From Dirofilaria immitis (taxonomy: Eukaryota > Nematoda > Chromadorea > Rhabditida > Onchocercidae), in the NCBI GenBank assembly GCA_024305405.1, contig JAKNDB010000079.1, forward strand, positions 682,001-746,000: DNA of 64,000 nt, written 5' to 3'. The position numbers and the translations under genes were made by a program. Numbering within the stretch: the first letter of the stretch is position 1; each line of letters starts with the position of its first letter. Below, piece after piece: positions 63,080 through 64,000 of this stretch. The notes under the pieces were generated by a model. That model was given only the letters and a program-made list of their open reading frames with translations. It ran no database searches and had not been told where the DNA came from.

Positions 63080-63650
63080 AGAACTGTATCAGAATTGATT
63101 ATCAGAATTGATTATTGATAATAATGAAATAAGTGCATCATTTGTCAAAAAAGTAATAAATATTCACTCTTGAATTTGGAAGGTATAATCATTCAATTTT
63201 CTAAATTTCAGATGTTAAAGTTACATTATAATTTTCGTAAATTTGCATGATTTCAAATTGCAAAAATGGCATATGCGTAGTGGTTGTACATTCCGATAGA
63301 TTTATATTTTTATTTTTTTGATTCGCTCTGTCATGGCAGGTTTGCACCCACAATTTTCCGGTAATCCTGTCATTTATATATTCATACATTCATTTCCCTA
63401 AGGCTCAAGCCATAAAAACTTCAAATTTTTTGAAATTAAAATTTTTAAATGAGAATTTAGCATGTCCAAATTTTATAATATTGAATCTTTAAGGATAATG
63501 TAATTGCAGCGCAACATAATCATAATGCAAAATTGTTGATTGATTGATTGATTTAAAATTGCACCTGTATGAATTCAATCCTCACTTAAAAATCTTTTAA
63601 AATACTTAGCTATGTTTGAAAATCCTGCTAAGCATATTATGTATAGACCC
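63080..63650 (-). repeat. Right arm of a large imperfect inverted repeat
   Basis: Partner of 61,850-62,380. In its best-kept part (63,200-63,375) the minus strand has an open frame of 62 residues with RITGKLWVQTCHDRANQ then INLSECTTTTHMPFLQFEI and ending NVTLTSEI. The left copy has the same ending but is frame-broken near 62,145. The protein family is not recognised. Confidence 0.85.
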
Positions 63651-63754
63651 AAGTATTTTTTGATCTCAGATTTATTTAATAATTTATTTATTTATTAAAC
63701 CTTTAATCATTTTTTAACTACGATATCCTTTTTAGATCAATAAGCTGATGGGAA

Positions 63755-63930
63755 AACTGGAAAAAACATGAGGGCGAAGCTGAAAACGATGAAGTAGTAG
63801 ACATCGCAAAGGCTCTTTGGGGACGTACGCAGGGTCTCTGTCATCTCAAGAGCAAATTGGAACTTCTTCGAACCTTCAGAGCACCAAAAGAAATTTGGAA
63901 CAAAATCTCAAAAATAAAGACTAAGTCGTG
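63755..63930 (+). CDS. Coding-like segment at the right edge, partial, family unknown
   Basis: Clearly less AT-rich than its surroundings. One plus frame reads WKKHEGEAENDEVVDIAKAL, then WGRTQGLCHLKSKLELLRTF and RAPKEIWNKISKIKTKS before a TGA at 63,928. It is charged and probably helical. It is preceded by TCCTTTTTAG (a possible acceptor at 63,735), but an in-frame TGA lies just upstream of the readable part, so a frame break is needed to join them. Could be an exon, a retrotransposon gag remnant or a pseudogene; the window ends too soon to tell. Confidence 0.35.
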
Positions 63931-64000
63931 AACCTTTCCAAACGTCAACAACAAACGGAATAGGAGGAAAAACACTGATTGACAGTTGGAAAGAGGAAAA

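Noticed and set aside
1..64000. tRNA, rRNA or CRISPR loci
   Set aside because: I looked for T-loop-like GGTTCGA words and regular spacer arrays; isolated word matches (for example near 27,507) lack cloverleaf arms, and the tandem arrays have no spacers.

Overview
The window is very AT-rich eukaryotic DNA from what looks like a parasitic nematode, perhaps a spirurid or filarial worm. The support is indirect: about three quarters or more A+T by eye, introns ending in TTTTCAG/TTTTAG-type acceptors, BEL/Pao retrotransposon relics, and a 22-nt stretch matching the conserved nematode spliced leader SL1 at 20 positions. The species cannot be fixed from the sequence. Gene density is low: I can support two multi-exon genes, both on the plus strand.

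Layout. 1-17,835: no supported gene; diverged A/T-rich repeats, short tandem arrays and a perfect 28-bp palindrome. 17,836-32,839: a 12-exon SLC22-type major facilitator transporter. Two of its introns (each about 3.85 kb) carry decayed BEL/Pao elements inserted antisense to the gene, and at least three other introns carry their own tandem repeat families of about 190-230 bp. 32,840-55,095: no supported gene; SL1-like sequence at 34,078, an LTR-related repeat at 36.8 kb, many degenerate minisatellites. 55,266-60,362: a 9-exon F-box gene, with a fold-back sequence in intron 1 and an unexplained minus-strand open frame in intron 4. 60,450-64,000: an LTR-related repeat, a large imperfect inverted repeat (about 61.85-63.65 kb), and a less AT-rich, coding-like segment at the right edge.

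The most consequential observation concerns the reading frame. Splice phases and family motifs in both genes only agree if seven single net -1 shifts are allowed (three in the transporter, four in the F-box gene). Six can be placed in short A or T runs; no premature in-frame stop or broken splice site is otherwise needed. That pattern fits base-dropping in homopolymers during sequencing or assembly better than decay of two unrelated genes, but raw reads are needed to decide. It also means single-frame ORF calling is unreliable throughout the window.

The two genes have no evident functional link. The transporter would act in the plasma membrane on small organic ions; the F-box protein would act as a substrate adaptor of an SCF ubiquitin ligase. 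I found no rRNA, tRNA or CRISPR, and no convincing sign of a new multi-gene system.
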